DNA from: Paralimibaculum aggregatum
GTDB taxonomy: Bacteria; Pseudomonadota; Alphaproteobacteria; Rhodobacterales; Rhodobacteraceae
NCBI RefSeq assembly: GCF_030270585.1
Contig: NZ_BSYI01000002.1
Span: 124,001 to 188,000 of the forward strand
Direction of reading: 5' to 3'
DNA: 64,000 nucleotides
The notes beneath the pieces are model-generated. The model made no database searches. It saw nothing but the letters and a program-made list of their open reading frames with translations, and was not told the DNA's origin. This document shows, one piece after another, positions 18,236-26,546 of the stretch. Position 1 is the stretch's first letter. Each line of letters starts with the position of its first letter. Position numbers and translations under genes: made by a program.

Positions 18236-18880
18236 AGCGATCTTCCCCTCATGGCTAGGCTGCGCCGTTCGGGCGTTCCGAGCGGCCGGAGGGTCCCGCC
18301 GTCAGTGCCCTCGCGTTGCGGGCCGGCGACCGCAGCAGCGGTCTTTCCCTCGCTGCCGGGCAGCGGTGTCCAGGCGTTCCGACCGACCGGAGGATCCCGT
18401 CGTCAGGGCCCCCGGTGTTGCGGCCGGCAACTGGCGCGGCGGTCTTTCCCTCGCTGCCAGGCAGCGGTGTCCGGGCGTTCCGACCGACCGGACGATCCCT
18501 TCGTCCGGGCCCCGGTGTTGGGGGGTGGGCGACCGGGGTGGCGGTTTTCCCCTCATGGCCGGGCAGCGGTGTCCGGGCATTCCGACCGGCCGGACGGTCC
18601 CTTCGTCCGGATCCCCGATGTTGCGGCCGGCGACCCGGGCGGCGGTCTTCCCCTTGTGGCCGGGCTGCGGCGTCCGGGCGTTCCGACCGCCCGGACGGCC
18701 CCTTCGTCCGAGCCCCCGGTGTTGCGGCCGGCGACCGGTGCGGCAGTCTTCCCCTTGCGGGCAGGTTGCGGCGTCCGGGCGTTTCGAAAGGCCGGGCGTC
18801 CGTTCGCTCGGGCCTCCGGTGCTGCGGGGCGGGCGACCGGGGCGGCGGTTTCCCCCTCACGGGCGGGCGCGGTGCGCCCG
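18236..18880. repeat. Tandem array, unit 101 bp, about six copies
   Basis: The phrase GGCGTTCCG recurs at 18272, 18373, 18474, 18576 (as GGCATTCCG), 18677 and 18778 (as GGCGTTTCG), giving spacings of 101, 101, 102, 101 and 101 bp. Each unit also carries a GTGTTGCGGCCGGC-like block and a TTTCCCTC-GCTG-like block. The best copy has an inverted repeat CCGGACGA (18488-18495) / TCGTCCGG (18501-18508) around a 5-nt loop. Because 101 is not a multiple of three, the array cannot encode a repeat protein. It ends about 160 bp before the TrpF-like gene. Confidence 0.8.
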
Positions 18881-19043
18881 GCCGCTCGCGCGAGCGGGCC
18901 CGCCGCCGCCCCCGCCGCCTCCGGCCGCGCTGCGCGCGTCCGCCGCCGGCGCGGGGCGGTCGCGGCAGGGCTTGACCGGCCGGCGCGGGCGGCGGAGGAA
19001 GGGGCGAGGCCCGCCCTGCCCCGCGGGCGCCGGGAGACCCGCC

Positions 19044-19727
19044 ATGCGCCGCATCCGCGTCAAGATCTGCTGCATCGCCTCGCCGGAGGAGGCGCATCTG
19101 GCCGCCGGCGCCGGGGCCGATCTGCTGGGCCTCGTCGGGCCGATGCCGAGCGGGCCGGGCACGCTGAGCCTCGCCGAGGCCGGGCGCATCGCCCGCACCG
19201 CGCCGCCCTGGGCGCGGCCGGTGCTGCTGACCGCTGCCGAGACCGCCGCGGCGATCGCCGGGGAGGCGCGCGCGGCCGGGGTCGACACCGTGCAGGTGGT
19301 GCGCCACATCGCCCCCGCCGAGGCGGCGCGGCTGGCCGCCACCGGGCTGCACGCGATCCAGGTGATCCATGTCGAGGGGCCGGAGGCGCTGCGGCTGATC
19401 CCGGCCTATGCGCCCCATGTCGCCGCCTTCCTGCTCGATTCGGGCCGGCCCTCGGAGGGCGCGCTCGGCGGCACCGGGCGGGTGCATGACTGGCAGGTCA
19501 GCCGGGCCTTCGTGCTGCAGAGCCCGAAGCCGGTCTTCCTCGCCGGCGGGCTCGGCCCGGAGAACGCGCAGCGGGCGATCCTCGAGGTGCGGCCGTTCGG
19601 GCTCGACATCTGCTCGGGCCTGCGCCGCGGCGCGGCGAAGGCGCTCGACCCGGAGCGGCTCTCGGCCTTCATGGCGGCGGTCGGCGAGGCGGCGAACATG
19701 CTGGCGGCCTCGCCCGGCGACGGCTAG
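19044..19727 (+). CDS. Phosphoribosylanthranilate isomerase-like (TrpF-fold) protein in a nucleoside operon
   Basis: A 227-residue TIM barrel of the TrpF family. The start VKICC carries the presumed general base C9, the general acid Asp is D132 in FLLDSGR, and GGTGRVHDW, LAGGLGPEN and GLDICSGL match the later TrpF motifs. True TrpF has an S-P-R motif whose Arg binds the anthranilate carboxylate; here the region reads MPSGPGTLS without Arg. That and its placement next to a sugar kinase and a nucleoside hydrolase, far from trp genes, suggest a different substrate, perhaps a ribosyl or ribitol-type intermediate. A possible -35 TTGACC lies at 18972, with a poor -10. The kinase gene begins nine bases after its stop. 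Confidence 0.75.
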   Translation: MRRIRVKICCIASPEEAHLAAGAGADLLGLVGPMPSGPGTLSLAEAGRIARTAPPWARPVLLTAAETAAAIAGEARAAGVDTVQVVRHIAPAEAARLAATGLHAIQVIHVEGPEALRLIPAYAPHVAAFLLDSGRPSEGALGGTGRVHDWQVSRAFVLQSPKPVFLAGGLGPENAQRAILEVRPFGLDICSGLRRGAAKALDPERLSAFMAAVGEAANMLAASPGDG

Positions 19728-19736
19728 GCTCGGGGC

Positions 19737-20615
19737 ATGGCGATCCATGTCCTCGGCTCGGTGAACATCGACCACAGCTACCGCGTGCCGCATGCGCCGG
19801 GGCCGGGCGAGACGCTGGCCGATGGCGGCTATGTCCGCGGGCTCGGCGGCAAGGGCTGCAACCAGGCGCTGGCGGCGGCGGCGGCGGGCGCGGCGGTGCG
19901 CCTGGTCGGCGCGGTGGGGGCCGAGGGCGGCTGGTGCCGCGAGGCGCTGGCGGCCGGCGGGGTGGATGTCTCCGGCCTCGCCACGGTCGCGGCGGCGACC
20001 GGGCACGCGATCATCCTCGTCGAGCCTTCCGGCGAGAACCGCATCGTCATCCATGGCGGCGCCAACCGGGCGATCACCGGCGCGATGGTGGCCGGCGGGA
20101 TCGCCGCGGCCCGGCCCGGCGACTGGTGGCTGGCGCAGAACGAGACCAGCCGGGTCGCCGAGAGCCTCGCCGCGGCGCGCGCGGCCGGCCTGCGCACGGC
20201 CTATGCCGCGGCGCCCTTCGACCCGGCGGCGGCGGCCGAGGCGCTGCCGCACACCGATTTGCTCGCGCTCAACGCGGTGGAGGCGGCGGCGCTGGCGGCG
20301 CATCTCGGCACCGATCCGGCGGCGCTGCCGGCGGCGGAGCTGCTGGTCACCCGCGGCCGCGAGGGGGCGGAGCTGCGCGGCCCGGCGGGAACGCTCTCGG
20401 TGCCGGCGCTGCCGGTCGAGCCGGTCGACACCACCGGCGCGGGGGACTGCTTCCTCGGCTATTTCCTCGCCGGGCGCGACCGCGGGCTGGACGACGGCGC
20501 GGCGCTGGCCCGGGCCGCCGCCGCCGCCGCGCTCTCGGTGACCCGGCCGGGGGCCGCCGCCGCGATCCCCACCGCCGCCGAAACCGATGCCTTCCTCGCC
20601 GCAGGCCGCGGCTGA
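19737..20615 (+). CDS. PfkB-family carbohydrate kinase, ribokinase type
   Basis: A 292-residue kinase. The N-terminal GSVNID, the GGKGCNQALAAA sugar-binding segment and the C-terminal PfkB signature DTTGAGDCFLGYFLAG with its catalytic Asp are all present. Ribokinases phosphorylate ribose at C5 so that it can enter the pentose phosphate pathway. The nucleoside hydrolase gene downstream would supply ribose. It is slightly shorter than the 300-310 residues usual for RbsK, and adenosine or other nucleosides could be alternative substrates in this family. Confidence 0.85.
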   Translation: MAIHVLGSVNIDHSYRVPHAPGPGETLADGGYVRGLGGKGCNQALAAAAAGAAVRLVGAVGAEGGWCREALAAGGVDVSGLATVAAATGHAIILVEPSGENRIVIHGGANRAITGAMVAGGIAAARPGDWWLAQNETSRVAESLAAARAAGLRTAYAAAPFDPAAAAEALPHTDLLALNAVEAAALAAHLGTDPAALPAAELLVTRGREGAELRGPAGTLSVPALPVEPVDTTGAGDCFLGYFLAGRDRGLDDGAALARAAAAAALSVTRPGAAAAIPTAAETDAFLAAGRG

Positions 20616-20648
20616 GCCCTGCCGGAGACCCAGCATGAGCCGAGACGC

Positions 20649-21596
20649 ATGACCGAGACCCCCGCCGCCATCGTCATCGACACCGATCCCGGCGTCGACG
20701 ACGCCATGGCGATCCTCTACGCGCTGGCCGATCCGGAGATCGAGCTGCTCGGCCTGACCACGGTGTTCGGCAATGTCCCCGAGCCGGTGGCGACGCGCAA
20801 CGCGCTGCAGCTGGCGCTGCTCGCCGGGGCGCCGGCGCTGCCGGTGGCCGCCGGCGCGGCGCGCCCGCGCCTCCAGCCGCCGCGCCCCTTCGCGACCGAT
20901 GTGCACGGCGCCGACGGCCTCGGCACCGCGGTGCTGCCGCCGCTGCCGCCGGGCCGTCTGCCCGACCCGCGCCCGGCCGCGCGCTTCCTCGCCGAGACCT
21001 GCGCGGCGCGGCCGGGCGAGGTCACCATCGTCGCGGTCGGCCCGCTGACCAACCTCGCCGCGGCGCTCGACGTGCATCCGGCCATCGCGCGCCAGGCCCG
21101 GGGCGTGATCGTGATGGGCGGGGCGCTGCGCCAGAAGGGCAACGTGACCCCCTTCGCCGAGGCCAACATCCACCAGGACCCGCATGCCGCCGCGGCGGTC
21201 TTCGCCGCGCCCTGGGCGGTGACGCTGGTCGGGCTCGACGTCACCGAGCGGGTGATCCTCACCGCCGCCGACCTGGCGCCGATGGTGGCGCGCTCGCCGC
21301 GATGCGGGGCGCTGCTGGCGGAGGCGGCGGAGTTCTACTTCGCCTTCCACAAGGCCAGCGAGGGGCTCGACGGCTGCCACCTGCACGACCCGACCGCGGT
21401 GATCGCGGCGCTGCGGCCCGAGCTCTTCCGCACCGCCGTCGCGCCGGTCGAGGTGACGGTCCGCGGCCCGGAGGCCGGGCGCACCCGCGAGGCGCCGGAG
21501 GCGGCGGCGCGCCCCCTCACCCTCTGCCTCGGGGTCGATGCACCGGCGGTGCGCGCCCGCTTCCTCGAGATCCTGCATGCCGGGCGGCTGCCCTGA
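20649..21596 (+). CDS. Inosine-uridine preferring nucleoside hydrolase family
   Basis: A 315-residue enzyme that cleaves the N-glycosidic bond of ribonucleosides to base and ribose. The calcium-binding aspartate cluster is visible at the start as VIDTDPGVDDAMAI, the hallmark of the IunH/Rih family, and the GPLTNLA and later VMGGAL motifs are also conserved. It sits 33 bases after the kinase gene and before a 2OG oxygenase gene. With the BMP-type importer at 23.5-28.6 kb it completes a nucleoside import and breakdown route. Confidence 0.9.
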   Translation: MTETPAAIVIDTDPGVDDAMAILYALADPEIELLGLTTVFGNVPEPVATRNALQLALLAGAPALPVAAGAARPRLQPPRPFATDVHGADGLGTAVLPPLPPGRLPDPRPAARFLAETCAARPGEVTIVAVGPLTNLAAALDVHPAIARQARGVIVMGGALRQKGNVTPFAEANIHQDPHAAAAVFAAPWAVTLVGLDVTERVILTAADLAPMVARSPRCGALLAEAAEFYFAFHKASEGLDGCHLHDPTAVIAALRPELFRTAVAPVEVTVRGPEAGRTREAPEAAARPLTLCLGVDAPAVRARFLEILHAGRLP

Positions 21597-21628
21597 GCCC
21601 GGCACGCCCCCTCACCGGAGAGAGCCCC

Positions 21629-22468
21629 ATGTTCGACATCGCCACCGTCTCCTACCGCGACCCGGGCGCGCCGGCGAAGTTCGCCCGCTCGCTGCACGAG
21701 ACCGGCTTCGCCGTGCTCACCGACCACCCGATCGCGCCGGAGCGCATCCAGGCCACCTATGACGCCTGGGGCAGGTTCTTCGCCTCGGAGGAGAAGCACG
21801 CCTTCACCCGCGCGCCCGGCGGCGCGGCCGGCTTCTTCCCGTTCCGCTCGGAGAACGCGAAGGACAGCGCGGTCAAGGATCTCAAGGAGTTCTACCACGT
21901 CTATGCCGACGGCCCGGTGCCGCCGGCGCTCGAGGCCGGGACCCGGGCGCTGCATGCCGATCTGGTCGCGGTGGGGGCGACCCTGCTCGGCTGGCTGCAG
22001 GACGAGAGCCCGGCCGAGGTGACCGCGCGGCTCTCCGAGCCGCTCACCGACATGCTCGCCGGCAGCGGGCAGAACCTGCTGCGCATCCTGCACTATCCGG
22101 CGGTCAAGACGCCGCCCGAGCCCGGCGCGGTGCGCGCCGCGGCGCATGGCGACATCAACCTGCTGACCTGCCTGCTGGCCGGCTCGGCGCCGGGGCTCGA
22201 GGCGCGCGACACCGCCGGCACCTGGCACCGGGTGCCCTGCGATCCCGGCATGATGGCGATCAATGCCGGCGACATGCTGGAGATGGCGACCGGGGGCCAC
22301 TACCCCGCCACGGTGCACCGGGTGGTGAACCCGGCAGAGGGCGACCGCTCGGCCCGCTTCTCGATGCCGATGTTCCTGCACCCGCGCCCCGAGGTGGTGC
22401 TGAAGCCCGGCACCACGGCGGAGGACTTCCTCACCGAGCGCCTGCGCGAGATCGGCCTCAAGGGCTGA
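21629..22468 (+). CDS. 2-oxoglutarate/Fe(II)-dependent oxygenase, isopenicillin N synthase-like
   Basis: A 279-residue enzyme. The iron triad is H173-x-D175 (AAHGDINLL) and H230 (ATVHRVVNP), followed by the 2OG-anchoring Arg in SARFSMPMF. The N-terminal segment (FARSLHETGFAVLTDH) matches the DIOX_N portion of the IPNS-like superfamily. Members hydroxylate or dealkylate small molecules; some act on nucleobases such as xanthine or thymine. The position after a nucleoside hydrolase suggests it may oxidise the released base, but this is inference. A 1 kb repeat-bearing gap separates it from the transporter genes. Confidence 0.82.
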   Translation: MFDIATVSYRDPGAPAKFARSLHETGFAVLTDHPIAPERIQATYDAWGRFFASEEKHAFTRAPGGAAGFFPFRSENAKDSAVKDLKEFYHVYADGPVPPALEAGTRALHADLVAVGATLLGWLQDESPAEVTARLSEPLTDMLAGSGQNLLRILHYPAVKTPPEPGAVRAAAHGDINLLTCLLAGSAPGLEARDTAGTWHRVPCDPGMMAINAGDMLEMATGGHYPATVHRVVNPAEGDRSARFSMPMFLHPRPEVVLKPGTTAEDFLTERLREIGLKG

Positions 22469-22589
22469 GCCGCACGGCCCGCCGCCCCGGCCCCGCGCCG
22501 GCGAGGGCCTGCGGCGGCGGCCAGTTGGTCGGCGCCCGACACCGCGCCCGCGCCCCGTGGGAGGCCGCGACAACCGCCCCGCCCGACCC

Positions 22590-23235
22590 GCCCCGCACCG
22601 CCCCGGAGCGGCAGCGTTTCCGCCCGAACCATCCCCCGGCAGCTCTGAGCGGCAGAGGCCCGGCCAAACCTTCCCCGGCCCTCCGGAACGGCAGAGGTTC
22701 GGCGCGAATCTCCCCTCGGCGGTCCGGAACGGCAGAAGTTCGGCGCGAACCTTCCCGCGAAGGTTGGGAGCGGCAGAGGTTCGGCGCGAACCTTCCCCCG
22801 GCAGTCCGGAACGGCAGAAGTTCGGCACGAACCTCCCAGCGGCAGTCCGGAACGACGGAGGTTCGGCGCGAACCTTCCCGCGGAGGTCCGGAGCGGCAGA
22901 GGTTCGGCAGGAACCTTCCCGCAGCAATCCGGAGCGGCAGAAGTTCGGCGCGAACCTCCTTACGGCAGTCCGGGTCGGTGGAAGTTCGGCGCGAACTTCC
23001 CCCGGCAGTCCGGGGCGGTGGAAGTTCGGCACGAACCTCCCAGCGGCAGTTCGAAGCAGCAGAGGTTCGGTGCGCGCCCCCAAGTGGCAGTCCGGAGCAG
23101 CAGAGGTTCGGTGCGCGCCCCCAAGTGGCAGTCCGGAGCAGCAGAGGTTTGGCGCAAACCCTCCCGCGGCGGTTCGCAGCGCAGAGGTTCCGCACATGCC
23201 TTCCCCCGGCGGCCCGTTGCGGGCCTTCGCGCGGC
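22590..23235. repeat. Tandem array of about 14 units of 41 bp, each with a palindromic core
   Basis: Fills most of the gene-free gap 22469-23506. The block GTTCGGCGCGAAC recurs at 22697, 22738, 22779, 22820, 22861, 22902, 22943, 22984, 23024, 23065, 23106, 23147 and 23187, i.e. every 41 bp (twice 40). The block is an inverted repeat, GTTCG and CGAAC around a 3-nt spacer; eight copies are perfect. The copy at 23147 reads GTTTGGCGCAAAC, where both arms changed together. Further upstream (22610-22660) fainter copies are visible. The copies at 23065 and 23106 have lost the palindrome and are nearly identical to each other. Confidence 0.85.
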
Positions 23236-23421
23236 GGTTCGGGGCGGGCCGGGGCGGGGCTCTGCGGGCGTGCGGGCGGGCGGTCCTGCGGCCCGGCGCG
23301 AGCCTCTGCGCGGGGGCCGGGGCGGGGCTCTGCGGGCCGGGCCATGCGGGCGGGGCGGGGCGATCCCGGCGGGCCGGGCCGCCGGTGCGGGACAAAGCTG
23401 CACGCCGGGATGCATTTTCCC

Positions 23422-23450
23422 TTGCCCACCGGGGCCAGATTGCCTTTGCT
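23422..23450 (+). promoter_or_regulatory. Possible promoter of the BMP transporter operon
   Basis: TTGCCC (23422-23427), a 17-nt spacer and TTTGCT (23445-23450) lie 57 bp upstream of the ATG at 23507. The -10 is poor; the area is less GC-rich than its surroundings. Confidence 0.25.
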
Positions 23451-23506
23451 CGGAACGGGTGCGCCGGAACGCTGCACCCCGACAGATAAAAACAGGGATC
23501 ACAACC

Positions 23507-24505
23507 ATGCGCATCCAGCTTCTCGCCGGCCTCGCCGCCGCCGCCCTCCTCGCCACCTCCGCCGTCGCCGCGGAGTTCAAGCCCGCCGTGGTGTTCGACA
23601 TGGGCGGCAAGTTCGACAAGTCGTTCAACGAGGGCGTCTGGAACGGCGTCAAGCGCTTCATGGACGAGACCGGCGTCGAGGTGATGGAGTTCGAGGTCAC
23701 CAACGAGACCCAGCGCGAGCAGGCGATGCGCCGCATGGTCCGGCGCGGCGCCACCGTGGTGCTCGGCGTCGGCTTCGCGCAGGCCGACGCGATCGACGCG
23801 GTGGCCGCCGACAACCCGGATGTCGGCTTCGCGATAATCGACGTGAGCTGGCTCGACCGACCCAATCTCCGGCAATACGCCTTCAAGGAGCACGAGGGCA
23901 GCTATCTCGTGGGCGTCGCCGCGGCGCTGACCTCGGAGACCGGCACGGTCGGCTTCGTCGGCGGCATGGACATCCCGCTGATCCGCAAGTTCGCCTGCGG
24001 CTATGTGCAGGGGGTGATCGAATCGCGCGAGGGCGCGGCGGTGATCCAGAACATGACCGGCACCACGCCGGCCGCCTGGAACGACCCGACCAAGGGCGCC
24101 GAGCTGGCGCAGAGCCAGATCGACCGCGGGGCCGACGTGATCTACCACGCCGCCGGCGGCACCGGGATCGGCGTGATCCGCGCCGCGGCGGATGCCGGCA
24201 AGCTCGCGATCGGGGTCGACAGCAACCAGAACGGCGTGGCGCCGGGCTCGGTGCTGACCTCGATGGTCAAGCGCGTGGACGTCGCCGCCTATGACACGCT
24301 GACCGATGCCATGGCCGGCGCGCTGACCGCCGAGGTGCGCATCCTCGGGCTGGCCGAGGACGGCGTCGACTGGGCGCTCGACGAGCACAACGCGGCGCTG
24401 GTGAGCCCCGAGGTCAAGGCCGCGGTCGAGGCGGCGCGGGCGAAGATCGTGTCCGGCGAGATCACCGTGCACGACTACATGGCCGACAACAGCTGCCCGT
24501 TCTGA
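23507..24505 (+). CDS. BMP-family (Med/PnrA-like) ABC transporter substrate-binding protein
   Basis: A 332-residue periplasmic protein with a 22-residue signal peptide ending in AVAA. The phrase VFDMGGKFDKSFNEGVWNG is the basic-membrane-protein / PnrA hallmark (DKSFN). BMP proteins bind purine nucleosides or related compounds and work with a dual-domain ATPase and two permeases, all of which follow. It ends with two cysteines, one at ADNSC near the C-terminus. An AGGGA ribosome site precedes the ATG. Confidence 0.9.
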   Translation: MRIQLLAGLAAAALLATSAVAAEFKPAVVFDMGGKFDKSFNEGVWNGVKRFMDETGVEVMEFEVTNETQREQAMRRMVRRGATVVLGVGFAQADAIDAVAADNPDVGFAIIDVSWLDRPNLRQYAFKEHEGSYLVGVAAALTSETGTVGFVGGMDIPLIRKFACGYVQGVIESREGAAVIQNMTGTTPAAWNDPTKGAELAQSQIDRGADVIYHAAGGTGIGVIRAAADAGKLAIGVDSNQNGVAPGSVLTSMVKRVDVAAYDTLTDAMAGALTAEVRILGLAEDGVDWALDEHNAALVSPEVKAAVEAARAKIVSGEITVHDYMADNSCPF

Positions 24506-24510
24506 CCGTG

Positions 24511-24933
24511 ATGGGGGACGAGCGCGGCTTCCGCGTCCGCGCGCTGGGGGAGATCGCGATCCGCTGCCGCGACCTCGCGGCGATGGAGCGCTTCTATGGC
24601 GAGGTGATCGGGCTCGAGCTCCTCTCCCGGCGGCCGGGCGGCATCACCTTCTTCCGCATCGCCGAGGGCCATGCCGGCCATACCGCGGTGCTGGCGCTGT
24701 TCGCCGCGGCCGCCGATGGCCCGGCCCCGGCGACCGGCGGCGGCTCGTCGCTGCACCACATCGCGCTGTCGCTCGGCTGGCAGGAGCAGGAGGCGGCGAT
24801 CGCCTGGTATGCGCGGATCGGCCAGCCCTGCCGGATCGAGCATTTCGACTGGATCGGCTGGCGCGGGGTCTTCACCGAGGACCCCGAGGGCAACACGGTG
24901 GAGCTCGTCGCGGCGAGGCCGGAGGGCGCATGA
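24511..24933 (+). CDS. VOC (glyoxalase/bleomycin-resistance) family protein
   Basis: A 140-residue single VOC domain with two beta-alpha-beta-beta-beta modules: EIAIRCRDLAAMERFYGEVIGLEL, then SLHHIALSLGWQEQEAAIAWY and FTEDPEGNTVELV. The last glutamate and HHIAL histidine correspond to metal-binding positions. Members isomerise, cleave or bind small molecules. It lies within the transporter operon, five bases after the binding-protein stop, and overlaps the ATPase gene (ATGA), so it probably acts on the imported compound. ATG 24511 is used; a GTG at 24508 is an equal alternative. Confidence 0.8.
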   Translation: MGDERGFRVRALGEIAIRCRDLAAMERFYGEVIGLELLSRRPGGITFFRIAEGHAGHTAVLALFAAAADGPAPATGGGSSLHHIALSLGWQEQEAAIAWYARIGQPCRIEHFDWIGWRGVFTEDPEGNTVELVAARPEGA

Positions 24934-26546
24934 CCGCGCCCGCCGTCCGCCTCTCCGGCATCACCAAGCGGTTCGGCCCGGTGGTGGCGAACGACGCGGT
25001 GGATCTGGAGATCCCGGCCGGCACCATCCACGGCATCATCGGCGAGAACGGGGCGGGGAAATCCACCCTCGTCTCGGTGCTCTACGGCTTTCACCGGGCC
25101 GACGAGGGCCGCATCGAGATCGACGGCCGGCCGGCGGAGATCCGCGACAGCGCCGATGCCATCGCCCTCGGCATCGGCATGGTGCACCAGCATTTCATGC
25201 TCGTGCCCAACTTCACCGTGCTGGAGAACGTGATGCTCGGCGCCGAGGGCGGCTGGCGGCTGGCCGGCGGCGCCCGCGGCGCGCGCGCGGCGCTGGCCCG
25301 GCTCGGCGCCGAGCACGGGCTGGAGATCGACCCGGAGGCCGAGGTCGGCGGCCTCGCGGTCGGCCTGCAGCAGCGGGTGGAGATCCTGAAGGCGCTGTTC
25401 CGCGGCGCCCGCATCCTGATCCTCGACGAGCCCACCGGGGTGCTGACGCCGGAGGAGACGACGCGCTTCTTCGGCCTGCTCGCGACGCTGAAGGCGCGCG
25501 GCGTCACGGTGCTGCTGATCACCCACAAGCTCGGCGAGGTGATGGCGGCGACCGACGGCGTCTCGGTGATGCGCGGCGGCCGGATGGTGGCGCACCGGGT
25601 CACCGCCGAGACCGGACCGGAGGAGCTGGCGCGGCTGATGATGGGGCGCGACATCGCCGCCCCGGCGCGGCCCGCCGCCAGCGCCCCCGGCACGGCGCCG
25701 GCGCTCGAGGCGCGCGGGCTCGGCTGGCGCGACCGGCGCGGCGTGGCCTGCCTCGAGGCGGTGGATCTCGCGCTGCGGCCGGGCGAGATCCTCGGGCTCG
25801 CCGGGGTCGCCGGCAACGGCCAGTCGGAGCTGCTCGACCTGCTCGCCGGGCTGATGCCGCCGCAGGCCGGCGAGATCCGCATCGGCGCGCGCCGGATCAC
25901 CGCCGCCGACCCGGCCGACCCGGCCGAGATGCGCCGGCTCGGCCTCGCCCATGTGCCGGAGGACCGCCACCGCCGCGGCCTCGTGCTGGCGATGGAGGCG
26001 GCCGAGAACGCCGTGCTCGGCTATCATCACGGGCCGCAGGCCGGCCCGCCGGGGCGCCTCAGCCCGGCCGCGATGCGCGCCCATTGCGCCCGGCTGATGG
26101 CCCGCCACGGGGTGCGGCCGGAGGCGCCGTCGCTGCGCGCCGCGGCGTTCTCGGGCGGCAACCAGCAGCGCCTCGTGATGGGCCGCGAGATCGAGGCCGA
26201 CCCCGCCGTGCTGCTGATCGGCCAGCCGACCCGCGGGGTCGATATCGGCGGCATCGCGGCGCTGCACGAGCAGATCCTCGGCCTGCGCGCGAAGGGCTGC
26301 GCGATCCTGCTGGTCTCGGTCGAGCTCGACGAGATCCTGGCGCTGTCGGACCGGGTGGCGGTGATGGCGGCGGGGCGGATCGTGGCCGAGTTCCCCTGCG
26401 CCGAAGCGACGCGCGAGCGCATCGGCCTCGCCATGGCCGGGATTCCCGAAACCCCCGGCGCGGCGGCGGCGATGGCCGGGCCCGGCGCCGCCGGGCCGGC
26501 GGGCGGCGGAGGCGGCGGGCCCGGCCCGGCCGACCCGCGGCATTGA
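24930..26546 (+). CDS. BMP-type (NupA-like) ABC transporter ATP-binding protein with two ATPase domains
   Basis: A 538-residue ATPase with two ABC domains. Domain one: Walker A GENGAGKSTL, signature GLAVGLQQRVEIL, Walker B ILILDEPTGVL. Domain two: a variant Walker A GVAGNGQSELL (no Lys, as usual for this family), signature FSGGNQQRLVMGREI, Walker B VLLIGQPTRGVD, where the usual Glu is replaced by Gln as is common. Residues 500-538 are a Gly/Ala/Pro tail. It drives nucleoside-type import together with the two permeases that follow. Confidence 0.92.
   Translation: MTAPAVRLSGITKRFGPVVANDAVDLEIPAGTIHGIIGENGAGKSTLVSVLYGFHRADEGRIEIDGRPAEIRDSADAIALGIGMVHQHFMLVPNFTVLENVMLGAEGGWRLAGGARGARAALARLGAEHGLEIDPEAEVGGLAVGLQQRVEILKALFRGARILILDEPTGVLTPEETTRFFGLLATLKARGVTVLLITHKLGEVMAATDGVSVMRGGRMVAHRVTAETGPEELARLMMGRDIAAPARPAASAPGTAPALEARGLGWRDRRGVACLEAVDLALRPGEILGLAGVAGNGQSELLDLLAGLMPPQAGEIRIGARRITAADPADPAEMRRLGLAHVPEDRHRRGLVLAMEAAENAVLGYHHGPQAGPPGRLSPAAMRAHCARLMARHGVRPEAPSLRAAAFSGGNQQRLVMGREIEADPAVLLIGQPTRGVDIGGIAALHEQILGLRAKGCAILLVSVELDEILALSDRVAVMAAGRIVAEFPCAEATRERIGLAMAGIPETPGAAAAMAGPGAAGPAGGGGGGPGPADPRH

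Noticed and set aside
18230-18261. TTGAGC and TAGGCT as a promoter inside the 101-bp array
   Set aside because: The spacer would be 20 nt and no gene starts downstream for 780 bp.
18230-19489. 419-codon open frame through the 101-bp array into the TrpF-like gene
   Set aside because: Unit length is not a multiple of three; the frame is different from the recognised TrpF-like gene, and no peptide repeat is kept.
19725-19730. TAGGCT as a -10 before the kinase gene
   Set aside because: There is no -35 at the right distance and the start codon is only seven bases away; it comprises the TAG stop of the TrpF-like gene.
22590-23235. CRISPR array
   Set aside because: The 41-bp units touch each other without unique spacers, and no cas gene is nearby.
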